A stretch of DNA of 36,524 nt from Hadesarchaea archaeon (GCA_030601675.1 JAUWBN010000013.1:1-36524), one strand, 5' to 3'. Positions 25,691 to 32,650 are shown, counted from the first letter of the stretch. The notes: generated by a model from the letters alone, not told the origin. Program-made: numbers and translations.

Positions 25691-26406
25691 CGGATCACCT
25701 CCATCGCCTGCCTTAAAGTGAACTTGCCCTCGTATAATGCCATCCCGACCACCAAGCCTGCCGCCCCGGCTTCCCGCGCGATGCGCACGTCGTCGAGCGA
25801 CCCAACGCCGCCCGATGCGAAGACCGGGATTTTGACCGCCCCCACGAGCTCCCTTATTTCTCGCGCTGCTACGCCTCGCATGCTTCCCTCGACATCGACG
25901 CTCGTGAAGAGCAGCGACCCCACGCCCATGCGCTCGAATTCCCGCGCGAGCTCGAGCACTGATTTTTCCGTCTGCTCTCGCCAGCCCTCGATCGCCACCT
26001 TGCCCGAACGCGCATCGAGCGCCACCATCACCCGCTTGCCCCCTGCAGGCTTGAGGAGCTCACGCACGAATTCTGGATTCTTCACCGCAGCCGTGCCTAA
26101 TATCACGCGGCTCGCCCCTATTCCGAGGAGCTCGCACGCACGCTCGAGGGTCCGAACGCCGCCGCCAACTTGAACGCCAACGCGAACGCTCGCCAATACC
26201 TCTGCCACCTTTGTGAAATTGTCGCCCACGTCCATCGCGGCATCGAGGTCGACCACATGCAGGTGGGTCGCTCCCCCGGCCACCCAGCGCTGCGCTAGCT
26301 CGACGGGGTCGCCGTAAACCCGCTCGGTCTCAGGTCTGCCACCGACCAGCTGCACACATCGTCCGCGCCTGATGTCAACGCTCGGGATCACCAGCACGAT
26401 CAACAC
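25687..26406 (-). CDS. hisA: ProFAR isomerase HisA
   Basis: HisA is the TIM-barrel isomerase that opens the ribose ring of ProFAR. It begins VIPSVDIRRGRCVQLVGG, with VQVGGGVRTLERACELL, VMVALDARSGKVAIEGW and the archaeal-type loop FTSVDVEGSMRG, then VFASGGVGSLDD. Its length of 239 aa fits. The start is a GTG at 26406 after AGGGG. It lies 13 bases after hisG and overlaps hisB by four bases. Confidence 0.93.
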   Translation of the reverse strand: MLIVLVIPSVDIRRGRCVQLVGGRPETERVYGDPVELAQRWVAGGATHLHVVDLDAAMDVGDNFTKVAEVLASVRVGVQVGGGVRTLERACELLGIGASRVILGTAAVKNPEFVRELLKPAGGKRVMVALDARSGKVAIEGWREQTEKSVLELAREFERMGVGSLLFTSVDVEGSMRGVAAREIRELVGAVKIPVFASGGVGSLDDVRIAREAGAAGLVVGMALYEGKFTLRQAMEVIR

Positions 26407-26419
26407 CCCTATTTATTTT

Positions 26420-27280
26420 TTACGGCAATACCCGTTCGATGGGCAGGACGAGGACATCGCGTGCCCCGGCCTGCTTCGCCCGCCGCACGACCTCGTAGAC
26501 CCTATCCGCCTCGACGACCGCCTGTACAGCAAGCATGGGCTCGGCAGCTTCAACCCTAGAAACGGTGGGTCCAGCCATCCCAGGCATTATCCGTCTTATC
26601 TCAGGTAGCTTGGCTTCAGGCACGTTCATGAGGATGAGCTTTCGACCCCTCGCCTGGACCACACTTTTCATCGCCATAACGATGTCCTCGATCTTCGACT
26701 TTTTCTCCTGCAGGCTTCGAGGGTTCGCGATTAGCCTGGCCGAGCTTTCAAGGATCGTGCCCACAATCTTCAACCCATGCGTGCGTAAAGTCGTGCCCGT
26801 GCTCATTACGTCCACGATGAGGTCAGCGACCCCTATCAGAGGGGTTATCTCAGCTGCCCCCGTGACGCGCACGATTTCGACCTCGACGCCCTTTTCCGCG
26901 AAGTAGCGTTCAGCAAGCCTTGGGAACTCGGTTGCGACCCTCATGCCAGACTTCACGTCCCCGCTCGTTTTTACGCCCGACTTCTCATGGGTTGCAACTA
27001 TTATCCGAGCGAGGCCATAGCCGAGGTCCAAGAGTTCGACCACATCGCCCCCGCTCTCCTCTACCAAGTCGCGACCCGTGACGCCGAGGTCCGTTGCTCC
27101 CTTCGCCACGAGGTCCGGTATGTCTTGGGCTCGAACGAACACGAGCTCTACCTCGGGATCGCGGGTACGCGCGAAGAGCTGGCGAGCCCCCTTGTCGACG
27201 ATCCCAATGCCCGAGTCCTCAAGCAGGCGAACCGTTAGCTCCTCTAGGTGCCCTTTTGGAACTGCAATTTTCACCACCAC
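26420..27280 (-). CDS. hisG: ATP phosphoribosyltransferase, long form
   Basis: HisG catalyses the committed step of histidine synthesis, joining ATP and PRPP. It begins KIAVPKGHLEELTVRLLEDSG. The PRPP-binding loop appears in DLIVDVMSTGTTLRTHGLK. A C-terminal ACT-like regulatory domain (KLILMNVPEAKLPEIRRIMPGMAGPTVSRV) makes it the long, feedback-inhibited form that needs no HisZ. Start is one of three consecutive GTG codons at 27280-27272. The first follows the hisC stop directly, with GGAGGTGG upstream, so translation is coupled. Confidence 0.94.
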   Translation of the reverse strand: MVVKIAVPKGHLEELTVRLLEDSGIGIVDKGARQLFARTRDPEVELVFVRAQDIPDLVAKGATDLGVTGRDLVEESGGDVVELLDLGYGLARIIVATHEKSGVKTSGDVKSGMRVATEFPRLAERYFAEKGVEVEIVRVTGAAEITPLIGVADLIVDVMSTGTTLRTHGLKIVGTILESSARLIANPRSLQEKKSKIEDIVMAMKSVVQARGRKLILMNVPEAKLPEIRRIMPGMAGPTVSRVEAAEPMLAVQAVVEADRVYEVVRRAKQAGARDVLVLPIERVLP

Positions 27281-29323
27281 CTAACCACCTCCCTTGAACT
27301 GTTTTATCGTCTCCACGAGCCGCTCGTTCTGCCGCGGCGTGCCGACGGTTATCCGGATGTAATCCGAACCAGCGCCGCGAAAGTTCGAGAGATCCCGCAC
27401 GAAAATTTTACGCTCGGCGAGAAAATCGCAAACTTCTGACGCATCCAGCCCAAGCGAACCGACATCGACCATCAAAAAGTTCGCGTCAGATGGTAGGACC
27501 CGGAAATCGAGCTTCGTGAGCTCGCGGCGTATGTACGTCCTTCCCCGCCTCACCCTCGCCACGACCCTGCGCATATATCGCCTGTCCCGTAGGGCCGCGA
27601 TCGCCGCGGCTTGGGCTAGGCGGTTGACGTTAAATGGCGCGCGGATTCCCTCGAGCGCCTCGATCAGCTTGGGGTCGCCCACCGCGTAGCCGACCCTCAA
27701 ACCCGCGAGTCCGAAAGCTTTGGAGAACGTGCGGAGCACCAGCAGGTTTCCCGTCTTGGTCGCGAGCTTTGCAACCGAGTCGCCCGCGAACTCGGCGTAC
27801 GCCTCGTCGACGATGATCAGCCTTCCGCTCGCCAGCAGCCTCCTCAGGTCTCTCAAACTCATGCCGTTGCCGGTTGGGTTGTTCGGCCTGCCGATGAACG
27901 CCAATTTCGTCCCCTCCAAGGCGCGCTTGAGTTCGGCCGCACGCCACTCCAAGTTCGACAGTTCGAAAAATTTGGGCACCCCTCCGTTGACGCGGCACGC
28001 GAGCTCGTACATCGCGAACGTGGGGAGGGGGATTAGCGCCCGCTCGCCGGGGTTAAGGAAAGCTTTGCATGAGAGGTCCACGAGTTCGTCTGAGCCGTTC
28101 CCGATCGCCACGCACTCGATCTCGACGCCGATGTAGCTACCTATCGCGCGCCTGAGTTCCGTGGCTCGGGGGTCGGGGTATGAACCAACGCGCGCCGCCT
28201 CCCGCTTGAGCGCTCGAAGCACGCGGGGGGATGGACCGTAGGGACTCTCGTTGGAGGCGAGGTTGATGGCCCCCGCTGCCCTGACATCGTATTCGCGGGC
28301 AAGCGGATACGAAACCCGCGATCGCAGCATCCCACTGACGCGTTTTGAAATCATTTTTTTGCCTCCGGAGGGTCGGTCGCTGGCGGCGCGGCGCTTCCAC
28401 ACGTATTTCCGCTCGTACGTCAGCTCGCTGGGCACCCCCAGGCGCTTGAGCACCCCTTGGGCCTCTTCCAAGCTGCGGGTGGGCACCAGCTCCTTCGCCA
28501 CCCCGTTTATCCGATCGAATACCACCCGAGGGTCTAAGTAGAGCGTCATCGCCGACATAGGGGTCAGCAGGGTCTTGCGACGGCCTTCGCGAATTTCGAT
28601 CTCCCCCTGAAGCCCCCGGGCCGCCTTGACCGCCAGCGCGCTTGATTCAGTTTTGGTCTTGGGGATCACCTCATCGAGCACCTTCAAATCATCGGGGGTC
28701 AAGCCCCGGGCGCCCAAAAATCCACCGTAGCCGGCGATGCGAGCGACTTGTTGGTTGAACTGCTCGAAGCTGAGCTCGCCGTCGGTGCCGCAACCCAGCA
28801 CCCCCAGCACCACGGGCACTTTCAGGTTGACCATCGAAGCCAGCACCATACTATCCGCCAACATACTGTGAACACCCACCTCCGAACCCTCGGCCAAGAC
28901 GTCACCTCCAACGTCGACCCCCACAAACAGATCTACCCCCAGCTGCTCGATTGCCTCGTTCAGACCATCGATTGTCCCCTGTACCCCGCGGTTGAGGTCC
29001 ACGAGCACGGTCTCCTCGCCCAGCACCTCGGCCACGACCGACTCGGTGAAGCGGATGCCCTTGGTCGTTCGCGTTCGGGCGTTCGCCAGCCCTACCGTCG
29101 CTGAGAGCCGCTTGATCTCGACTATCTCTTCCATCTTGCGGGGGCCCGGCTCCGGGTCGTTCACGTAGCGCTCCCAAGTCAGCCCACCGACCAGCGTTCG
29201 GATTCCCAGCAAGCGCAGGTAGCGTGAGGTCGGTAGAGTTCCCACTACATCGCCCCCTCCACCTATGCCTAAGACCAGCGCGTAGCTCGACTCCTTCACG
29301 AGCACTTCGAGGGACTTCCCCAT
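27281..29323 (-). CDS. hisC: Fusion of a DUF1152 domain with histidinol-phosphate aminotransferase
   Basis: Residues 1-323 are a complete DUF1152 protein (LGIGGGGDVVGTLPTSRYLRLLG, FVGVDVGGDVLAEGSEVGVHS, LGVLGCGTDGELS), a family of unknown function with a glycine-rich nucleotide-like start. Residues 324-680 are a full-length HisC, the PLP transaminase of histidine synthesis. They show INLASNESPYGPSP, GNGSDELVDL, IGRPNNPTGN and the PLP-lysine in TFSKAFGLAGLRVGY. No stop separates them. The junction is GGC AAA AAA ATG: methionine 324 has its own GGAGG seven bases upstream, and the run of seven A continues into ATGA. With six A the first gene would stop at TGA overlapping the second ATG. It may be a true fusion, a slippage site giving two products, or a one-base assembly error. 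It heads the his operon, under a TATATAA promoter near 29357. Confidence 0.9.
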   Translation of the reverse strand: MGKSLEVLVKESSYALVLGIGGGGDVVGTLPTSRYLRLLGIRTLVGGLTWERYVNDPEPGPRKMEEIVEIKRLSATVGLANARTRTTKGIRFTESVVAEVLGEETVLVDLNRGVQGTIDGLNEAIEQLGVDLFVGVDVGGDVLAEGSEVGVHSMLADSMVLASMVNLKVPVVLGVLGCGTDGELSFEQFNQQVARIAGYGGFLGARGLTPDDLKVLDEVIPKTKTESSALAVKAARGLQGEIEIREGRRKTLLTPMSAMTLYLDPRVVFDRINGVAKELVPTRSLEEAQGVLKRLGVPSELTYERKYVWKRRAASDRPSGGKKMISKRVSGMLRSRVSYPLAREYDVRAAGAINLASNESPYGPSPRVLRALKREAARVGSYPDPRATELRRAIGSYIGVEIECVAIGNGSDELVDLSCKAFLNPGERALIPLPTFAMYELACRVNGGVPKFFELSNLEWRAAELKRALEGTKLAFIGRPNNPTGNGMSLRDLRRLLASGRLIIVDEAYAEFAGDSVAKLATKTGNLLVLRTFSKAFGLAGLRVGYAVGDPKLIEALEGIRAPFNVNRLAQAAAIAALRDRRYMRRVVARVRRGRTYIRRELTKLDFRVLPSDANFLMVDVGSLGLDASEVCDFLAERKIFVRDLSNFRGAGSDYIRITVGTPRQNERLVETIKQFKGGG

Positions 29324-29353
29324 GGTATTCCCTGCCTGAATTGGTCATTTTCG

Positions 29354-29420
29354 TATATAAATTTTACTAGTTTCTTGATTTAGGATAAATTATTTCCTAA
29401 AAAGCGAAAAATTTAAATAT
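29354..29420. promoter_or_regulatory. Divergent his operon / Lrp promoter region with inverted repeat
   Basis: The leftward operon has a TATA box TATATAA at 29354-29360; the rightward Lrp gene has TTTAAATA at 29412-29419. Between them lies a perfect inverted repeat with arms TTTAGGA (29379-29385) and TCCTAAA (29395-29401) and a nine-base AT spacer. Arm length and spacing suit a dimeric Lrp/AsnC regulator. It is upstream of both TATA boxes, so it could activate one or both genes. Confidence 0.55.
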
Positions 29421-29473
29421 TATCCACAATGATGGTATGATTGAGCCTCGTGCGGGCTGGAAAAGTGGAAATC

Positions 29474-29920
29474 ATGGAACTGGACGAGACCGACCGAAAG
29501 CTGCTCAGCCTCCTGCAGGGCGATGCGAAGGTGCCCTACGCCAAGCTCGCCAAGCGGCTGGGCATAAGCTCCTCGGGGATCCACAAGCGGGTGAAGCGGT
29601 TGGTGGATGCGGGGGTCATCAAGAAATTCGTGGCGGTGGTTGACTCTCAGGCGGTCGGGAAAAAGTTGAAGGCTTTTATCGGCGTTTCCACTTCACCCGG
29701 CACCTGCGGGGAGGTAATCGCACAACTCAACCGAAGGCCCGAGGTGCTTGAGATCCATGAGGTGGTCGGGGAGCACGACCTCTTCCTCAAGCTGATCATC
29801 GACGACACGCTGGGGCTGAACAAGGTCCTGCACGAGATCGACCGAATCCCCGGGGTCAGCAGCACGCGAACGCTGGTCGTGCTCAAGACGGAGAAGGAGA
29901 CGGGTTCGATCCCGGTTTGA
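29474..29920 (+). CDS. Lrp/AsnC family transcription regulator
   Basis: The N-terminal helix-turn-helix is LDETDRKLLSLLQGDAKVPYAKLAKRLGISSSGIHKRVKRLVDAGVIKKF. It is followed by the effector-binding RAM domain (AFIGVSTSPGTCGEVIAQLNRRPEVLEIHEVVGEHDLFLKLIIDD), which usually binds an amino acid. ATG 29474 gives a normal N-terminus and lies about 34 bases after the predicted transcription start; the frame is open from TTG 29441. It is divergent from the histidine operon and shares an inverted repeat with it, so control of histidine or amino acid synthesis is likely but inferred. Confidence 0.9.
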   Translation: MELDETDRKLLSLLQGDAKVPYAKLAKRLGISSSGIHKRVKRLVDAGVIKKFVAVVDSQAVGKKLKAFIGVSTSPGTCGEVIAQLNRRPEVLEIHEVVGEHDLFLKLIIDDTLGLNKVLHEIDRIPGVSSTRTLVVLKTEKETGSIPV

Positions 29921-29982
29921 AAACTTCCCACAAGAGTTGTTTAATTTAAGATGAATTTCTCTGACTAGCGAAATCGTGCCGG

Positions 29983-31188
29983 TCAATCGCCAAACTCGCG
30001 CGCGATCTGCTCGAGCGTCGTCGTGAAGCGCTCGATTTCCCCTTCGAGGTTGTAATAGTGAACCGAAGCTCGCACGGTGCCCTCAACTCCTAGGTGGCGC
30101 ATGGTCGGCTGGGCGCAATGATGCCCCGAGCGAACCGCTATCTGAGCAAGCTCGTCCAGCATTGATGCCACATCGTGGTGCCCCAAACCGCTGATGTTGA
30201 AGCTCACGACACCTCCTCGTTGCTCGGTGCCACGGGGGCCGTAGACTTCGACGTGCTCGAGGTCCGCGATGCACAGCATCTGCTCGGTCAGCTTTCGCTC
30301 GCGTTCGGCAATTCGCTCTATTCCGATTTCGAGCACGTACTCGCAGGCGCGGCCAAGCCCGATGATCCCCGGGATGTTGGGGGTTCCGGCGTCGAAAATT
30401 TGGGGCGGTTTGACCAAATCGTGTGTGTGTTCTTCAACTTGCTCGACGATGCCCCCGCCAACCAAGAGGGGCTCGAGCTCCGCCAAGCGGTCCTCGCGCG
30501 CGTAGAGGAAGCCGGTACCTTGGGGTCCAAGCAATCCCTTGTGCCCGGGGGCGGCTAGGAAATCACACCCGAGCTTTCGAACGTCAACGGGCATGTGGCC
30601 GACCGCCTGAGCCGCGTCGATGAGGTAAAGCAAGCCGCGATCCCGGGCGAGCTTACCGATCTCCTCCACGGGCTGGATGCTCCCGACCGCGTTGGAGACG
30701 TGATGGGTTGCTATGAGCCGAGTTTTATCATCGACCGCAGCCTCGACCGCAGCCGGATCAATCAGGCACTCGCGCGGCACCCGGACGAGCTCGAGCTTCA
30801 CGCCCCGCTCGCGCTCCAGCCGCTGCCATGGGAGGAGGTTCGAGTGGTGCTCGAGCACCGTCGCCACGACCTTGTCCCCCTTCCGTAGCTTCAGGCCCTG
30901 GGCGACGATGTTGATGGCCTCAGTAGTATTCTTGGTGTAGGCTATTTCATCGGGCTTCGCGTTAATCACTCGGGCGAGCCTTTCACGGGTCGCCTCAAAC
31001 GCTTCGGTCGCGCGTCGGGTTACGCGATGAAGGCCTCTGCCGATGTTGCCGCCGTACTCGCGAAAATACTCGAGCATCGCATCAACGACCGGCTGAGGCG
31101 TCGGCGTCGTTGCAGCGTTGTCCAAGTAGATGATACCAGTGCGCAGGAACGAGATTTCCGCCCGAACTTCCTCAACGCTTTTTGCCAT
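29983..31188 (-). CDS. sufS: Cysteine desulfurase, SufS type
   Basis: SufS draws sulfur from cysteine for iron-sulfur clusters, using PLP. Motifs are IIYLDNAATTPTPQPVV, ATVLEHHSNLLPW, LIDAAQAVGHMPVDV, the PLP lysine in AAPGHKGLLGPQGTGFLY, and the active-site cysteine in VRSGHHCAQPTMRHLG, typical of SufS (group II). ATG 31188 is chosen because GGAGG lies six bases upstream; an ATG two codons earlier would touch the ribosome site. It lies 18 bases after EF-1 beta. No SufBCD genes are in the window. Confidence 0.92.
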   Translation of the reverse strand: MAKSVEEVRAEISFLRTGIIYLDNAATTPTPQPVVDAMLEYFREYGGNIGRGLHRVTRRATEAFEATRERLARVINAKPDEIAYTKNTTEAINIVAQGLKLRKGDKVVATVLEHHSNLLPWQRLERERGVKLELVRVPRECLIDPAAVEAAVDDKTRLIATHHVSNAVGSIQPVEEIGKLARDRGLLYLIDAAQAVGHMPVDVRKLGCDFLAAPGHKGLLGPQGTGFLYAREDRLAELEPLLVGGGIVEQVEEHTHDLVKPPQIFDAGTPNIPGIIGLGRACEYVLEIGIERIAERERKLTEQMLCIADLEHVEVYGPRGTEQRGGVVSFNISGLGHHDVASMLDELAQIAVRSGHHCAQPTMRHLGVEGTVRASVHYYNLEGEIERFTTTLEQIAREFGD

Positions 31189-31206
31189 ACCCATCCTCCG
31201 CGAAGG

Positions 31207-31464
31207 TTAAAGCAATCGAGTTAGGCCTATCACCTGAACGTTGCCAACGCCCGGCAGGCTCGCAAGCTCCCGCTCGAGCGGCTCGGTCCCACCCGCCGCG
31301 TCCGGAACGACCGCGACGACGCGAATCGCCTCCAGCCCGAAAGCAATCGGCTCGCGGGAGATCGAGTGAACCTTGACGCGCTCCTTTATCGCGGCCTCGA
31401 GGCGGGTCAGATCCACCTCCGGGCTCTCCGGCATCAACCTAAGAGTGACCGCTACCTCGCCCAT
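31207..31464 (-). CDS. Archaeal elongation factor 1-beta
   Basis: aEF-1 beta exchanges GDP for GTP on aEF-1 alpha. The 85-residue product GEVAVTLRLMPESPEVDLTRLEAAIKERV... VHSISREPIAFGLEAIRVVAVVPDAAGGTEPLERELASLPGVGNVQVIGLTRL follows the family from end to end, with the conserved EPIAFGL motif. ATG 31464 has AGGTG six bases upstream. It directly follows the HVO_2753-like zinc-finger gene, a pairing conserved in many archaea, and precedes sufS. Confidence 0.93.
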   Translation of the reverse strand: MGEVAVTLRLMPESPEVDLTRLEAAIKERVKVHSISREPIAFGLEAIRVVAVVPDAAGGTEPLERELASLPGVGNVQVIGLTRLL

Positions 31465-31472
31465 TCAAACAC

Positions 31473-31652
31473 CTAGGGCCCCGTGAACCCGCAGCTTGGG
31501 CAGCGGTAGGAGTTGCTGAGCCTTCGGCACTTCGAGCAGCGCCAGATTTCAAAGGAGCCGCAGCTGGGGCAAGGGAAACGCGTCGCCCGCTCGCCCTGCG
31601 CGATCTCGCGATTGCATGAGGTGCATACGGCCGTCATCGTGACTCCACTCAT
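31473..31652 (-). CDS. HVO_2753-like double zinc-finger protein
   Basis: This 59-residue protein carries four CxxC knuckles: CTSC, CPSC, CSKC and CPSC. They are arranged as CTSCNRE...FPCPSCG, then WRCSKCRRLSNSYRCPSCGFTGP. This is the pattern and C-terminal GFxGP of the archaeal zinc-finger family represented by HVO_2753, proposed to bind RNA near the translation machinery. It lies eight bases before EF-1 beta on the same strand, as usual for the family. ATG 31652 is the longest start; ATG 31637 has GGAG at an ideal five bases and may be the true one. Confidence 0.88.
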   Translation of the reverse strand: MSGVTMTAVCTSCNREIAQGERATRFPCPSCGSFEIWRCSKCRRLSNSYRCPSCGFTGP

Positions 31653-31738
31653 TTTTATTGGGCTCGCTTAAACGCTTTGTGTGAGTTTTATTTGATTTGT
31701 CGTATATGATTAAATCGGGCCCGTAGTCTAGCCTGGAT

Positions 31739-31761
31739 AGTGGCCAAGCAAACACCCAGAC
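31739..31761 (+). other. tRNA-Arg intron 1, D-loop (non-canonical position)
   Basis: This intron begins AGTGGCC and ends CCCAGAC, 23 nt. Central helix CTGG (31733-31736)/CCAG (31756-31759). 5' bulge ATA is cut after AT; 3' bulge ACA is cut after AC. An inner stem GTG/CAC closes a 10-nt loop. The ligated exons restore the D arm exactly. Confidence 0.8.
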
Positions 31762-31778
31762 AGGACACAAGCCTGCGG

Positions 31779-31793
31779 TCGAAAACGGCAGCA
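31779..31793 (+). other. tRNA-Arg intron 2, position 37/38
   Basis: The 15-nt intron TCGAAAACGGCAGCA has central helix CTGC (31773-31776)/GCAG (31788-31791). The 5' bulge GGT is cut after GG and the 3' bulge CAA after CA, with an inner CG-AAAA-CG hairpin. The outer helix is the anticodon stem itself, a textbook bulge-helix-bulge. Confidence 0.85.
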
Positions 31794-31828
31794 AGCTTGC
31801 GGCTCGGGTTCAAATCCCGACGGGCCCG

Positions 31829-32043
31829 CTCCCTTTCGGATTTACTTATTGCTCGCGTGCAACCCACTAACATAAATTGGCTCGCTATCGGCTTTCCTCG
31901 AGCGTCCTCTCGAACTTGTAGAGCTCTTTGTTTTTCTCCATGGCTTTGCCCAAAATTCCTTCGCCTCTCTAAAGGGAAGCAGAAAGAACATTAGAAAAAC
32001 TCTTTAAAAAAAGGCGCGCTAAGAGTGCTATTTAAATATGTAG
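31829..32043. other. Gene-poor stretch downstream of tRNA-Arg
   Basis: No convincing ORF is present on either strand here. An AT-rich element with TTTAAATA lies at 32032-32039 and could promote the integrase-tail-like ORF that follows. I looked for, and did not find, a second copy of the tRNA 3' end that would mark an attachment site. Confidence 0.5.
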
Positions 32044-32163
32044 ATGCTTTCTGCGAACGCGGGGCGCGTGCCGAGGTCTGTGCTCGCACGGCATTACACA
32101 GATTTTAGTCCCGAACGATTAAAGCGAGTCTACGATAAGGCGGGCTTGAAGGCTCTCGTGTAA
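32044..32163 (+). pseudogene. Small ORF resembling the C-terminal tail of an integrase (copy 1)
   Basis: The 39-codon frame (ATG 32044, or GTG 32068) contains SVLARHYTDFSPERLKRVYD and ends in a stop after GLKALV. In tyrosine recombinases the end of the catalytic domain often reads 'x-HY-x-x-x-S-x-x-x-L-x-x-x-Y', with the first Tyr as nucleophile, so this looks like a stranded integrase C-terminus. A second, diverged copy lies about 270 bases further on. Its place just after a tRNA fits the remnant of an integrated element. The TTTAAATA at 32032-32039 could drive it, so a functional micro-protein is not excluded. Confidence 0.4.
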
Positions 32164-32256
32164 AGGCGCCCAAAATTGATGAGATTGCGAAGCCAAGGTG
32201 ATGAACTTATGGGCGTCTTTTATCTTCTCAGAACATGTTCTAAAGGGGTGAAATCT
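32164..32256 (+). other. Possible stem enclosing two GATGA motifs
   Basis: GCGCCCA just after the integrase-tail stop can pair with TGGGCGT about 40 bases on, followed by TTTTATCTTC. The loop holds two GATGA motifs. It could be a terminator or a small structured RNA. No CTGA boxes are present, so it is not a C/D guide RNA. Confidence 0.25.
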
Positions 32257-32301
32257 ATGATGCGAAAGAAGAAAAAGCCGAAAAAGAAAAGGCGTTGCTA
32301 A
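32257..32301 (+). CDS. Very short basic peptide ORF (14 aa)
   Basis: ATG 32257 follows a strong ribosome site (AGGGGTGA, five to six bases upstream) and encodes MMRKKKKPKKKRRC, then TAA. Composition is almost wholly Lys/Arg. A GAACATGTTC palindrome lies just upstream at 32231-32240. It could be a leader peptide, a minimal ribosome-associated basic peptide, or chance in A-rich DNA. Confidence 0.3.
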   Translation: MMRKKKKPKKKRRC

Positions 32302-32313
32302 TCTGCTTGGTTT

Positions 32314-32511
32314 GTGGCGCGTTTTTGCCGTCGAGTTCCGAAGTCGGTCTTGGCGAGGCACTACACTGACTTCAGTCCCGAGCGGTTGAAGCGGATATAT
32401 GACAACGCAAACCTGCGGGTGCATTCCCCCTCGGGCAATCCCCCCGTCGTGGGGTTCACGTGCGGGCTTAAGTCATATCGACTATCTCGGCTTTCGGAGC
32501 GTTCTCTTTGA
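32314..32511 (+). pseudogene. Small ORF resembling the C-terminal tail of an integrase (copy 2)
   Basis: The 65-codon frame begins with GTG 32314 and includes VPKSVLARHYTDFSPERLKR, which differs from copy 1 only by conservative changes over about 24 residues. The DNA differs at many synonymous positions, so the two tails come from diverged genes rather than a recent duplication. The rest (SPSGNPPVVGFTCG...) does not resemble copy 1 and its end overlaps the DUF1508 gene on the other strand. It is probably the remains of a second integrase at this tRNA. Confidence 0.4.
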
Positions 32512-32650
32512 CTGATTCTATCCCGTTCATGCAGCCCGCCTTAGCCACGTACCCTTCGCCAGTCGCAATCGTCTCTCCGTTCGGTGCTTTCAGTCTGAAT
32601 CGGTATTCGCCCTTCGCATCCTTGTAGACCTCAAATTTTGGTTCTGCCAT
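32468..32650 (-). CDS. DUF1508 (YegP-like) domain protein
   Basis: The 60-residue product reads AEPKFEVYKDAKGEYRFRLKAPNGETIATGEGYVAKAGCMNGIESVKENAPKAEIVD without gaps against the DUF1508 pattern: 'F-x-x-Y-x-D-x-x-G-x-Y-R-F-x-L-x-A-x-N-G-x-x-I-x-x-S/G-E-x-Y' then 'K-x-x-C-x-x-G-I-x-S-V'. It is a single copy of the domain. Members are found in bacteria and archaea, often near mobile or stress genes, and have no proven function. It starts at ATG 32650, with an AT-rich promoter region upstream. Confidence 0.9.
   Translation of the reverse strand: MAEPKFEVYKDAKGEYRFRLKAPNGETIATGEGYVAKAGCMNGIESVKENAPKAEIVDMT

Larger units (their letters stand above)
31717..31828 (+). tRNA. tRNA-Arg(GCG) with two BHB introns
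   Basis: Acceptor GGGCCCG (31717-31723) pairs with CGGGCCC (31821-31827), with discriminator G. T-arm is TCGGG-TTCAAAT-CCCGA. Removing 31739-31761 (23 nt) and 31779-31793 (15 nt) gives a perfect 74-nt class I tRNA: D-stem GTCT/GGAC with A14, G18G19, A20 and A21, anticodon stem CAAGC/GCTTG, and loop CTGCGGA with anticodon GCG. A20 is the usual arginine identity base. The first intron splits the D loop between 20a and 21; the second is at the canonical 37/38 site. Each lies in a bulge-helix-bulge with 3-nt bulges and a 4-bp helix (CTGG/CCAG and CTGC/GCAG). CCA is not encoded. A TTTTATTT element at 31686-31693 is a likely TATA box. Splicing requires the archaeal endonuclease. Confidence 0.88.

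Noticed and set aside
25217-26173. Plus-strand 318-codon ORF opposite hisB and hisA
   Set aside because: Both opposite genes have full motif sets and coupled starts; this is their shadow.
31717-31828. Class II tRNA-Ser(CGA), using the CGA in GGTCGAAAAC and GCAAGCTTGC as a variable arm
   Set aside because: The anticodon stem then has several mismatches and the D arm does not close, leaving 25 unexplained bases. The two-intron tRNA-Arg reading pairs every stem.
32164-32230. C/D box guide RNA (two GATGA motifs)
   Set aside because: No CTGA box lies at the needed distance from either motif.
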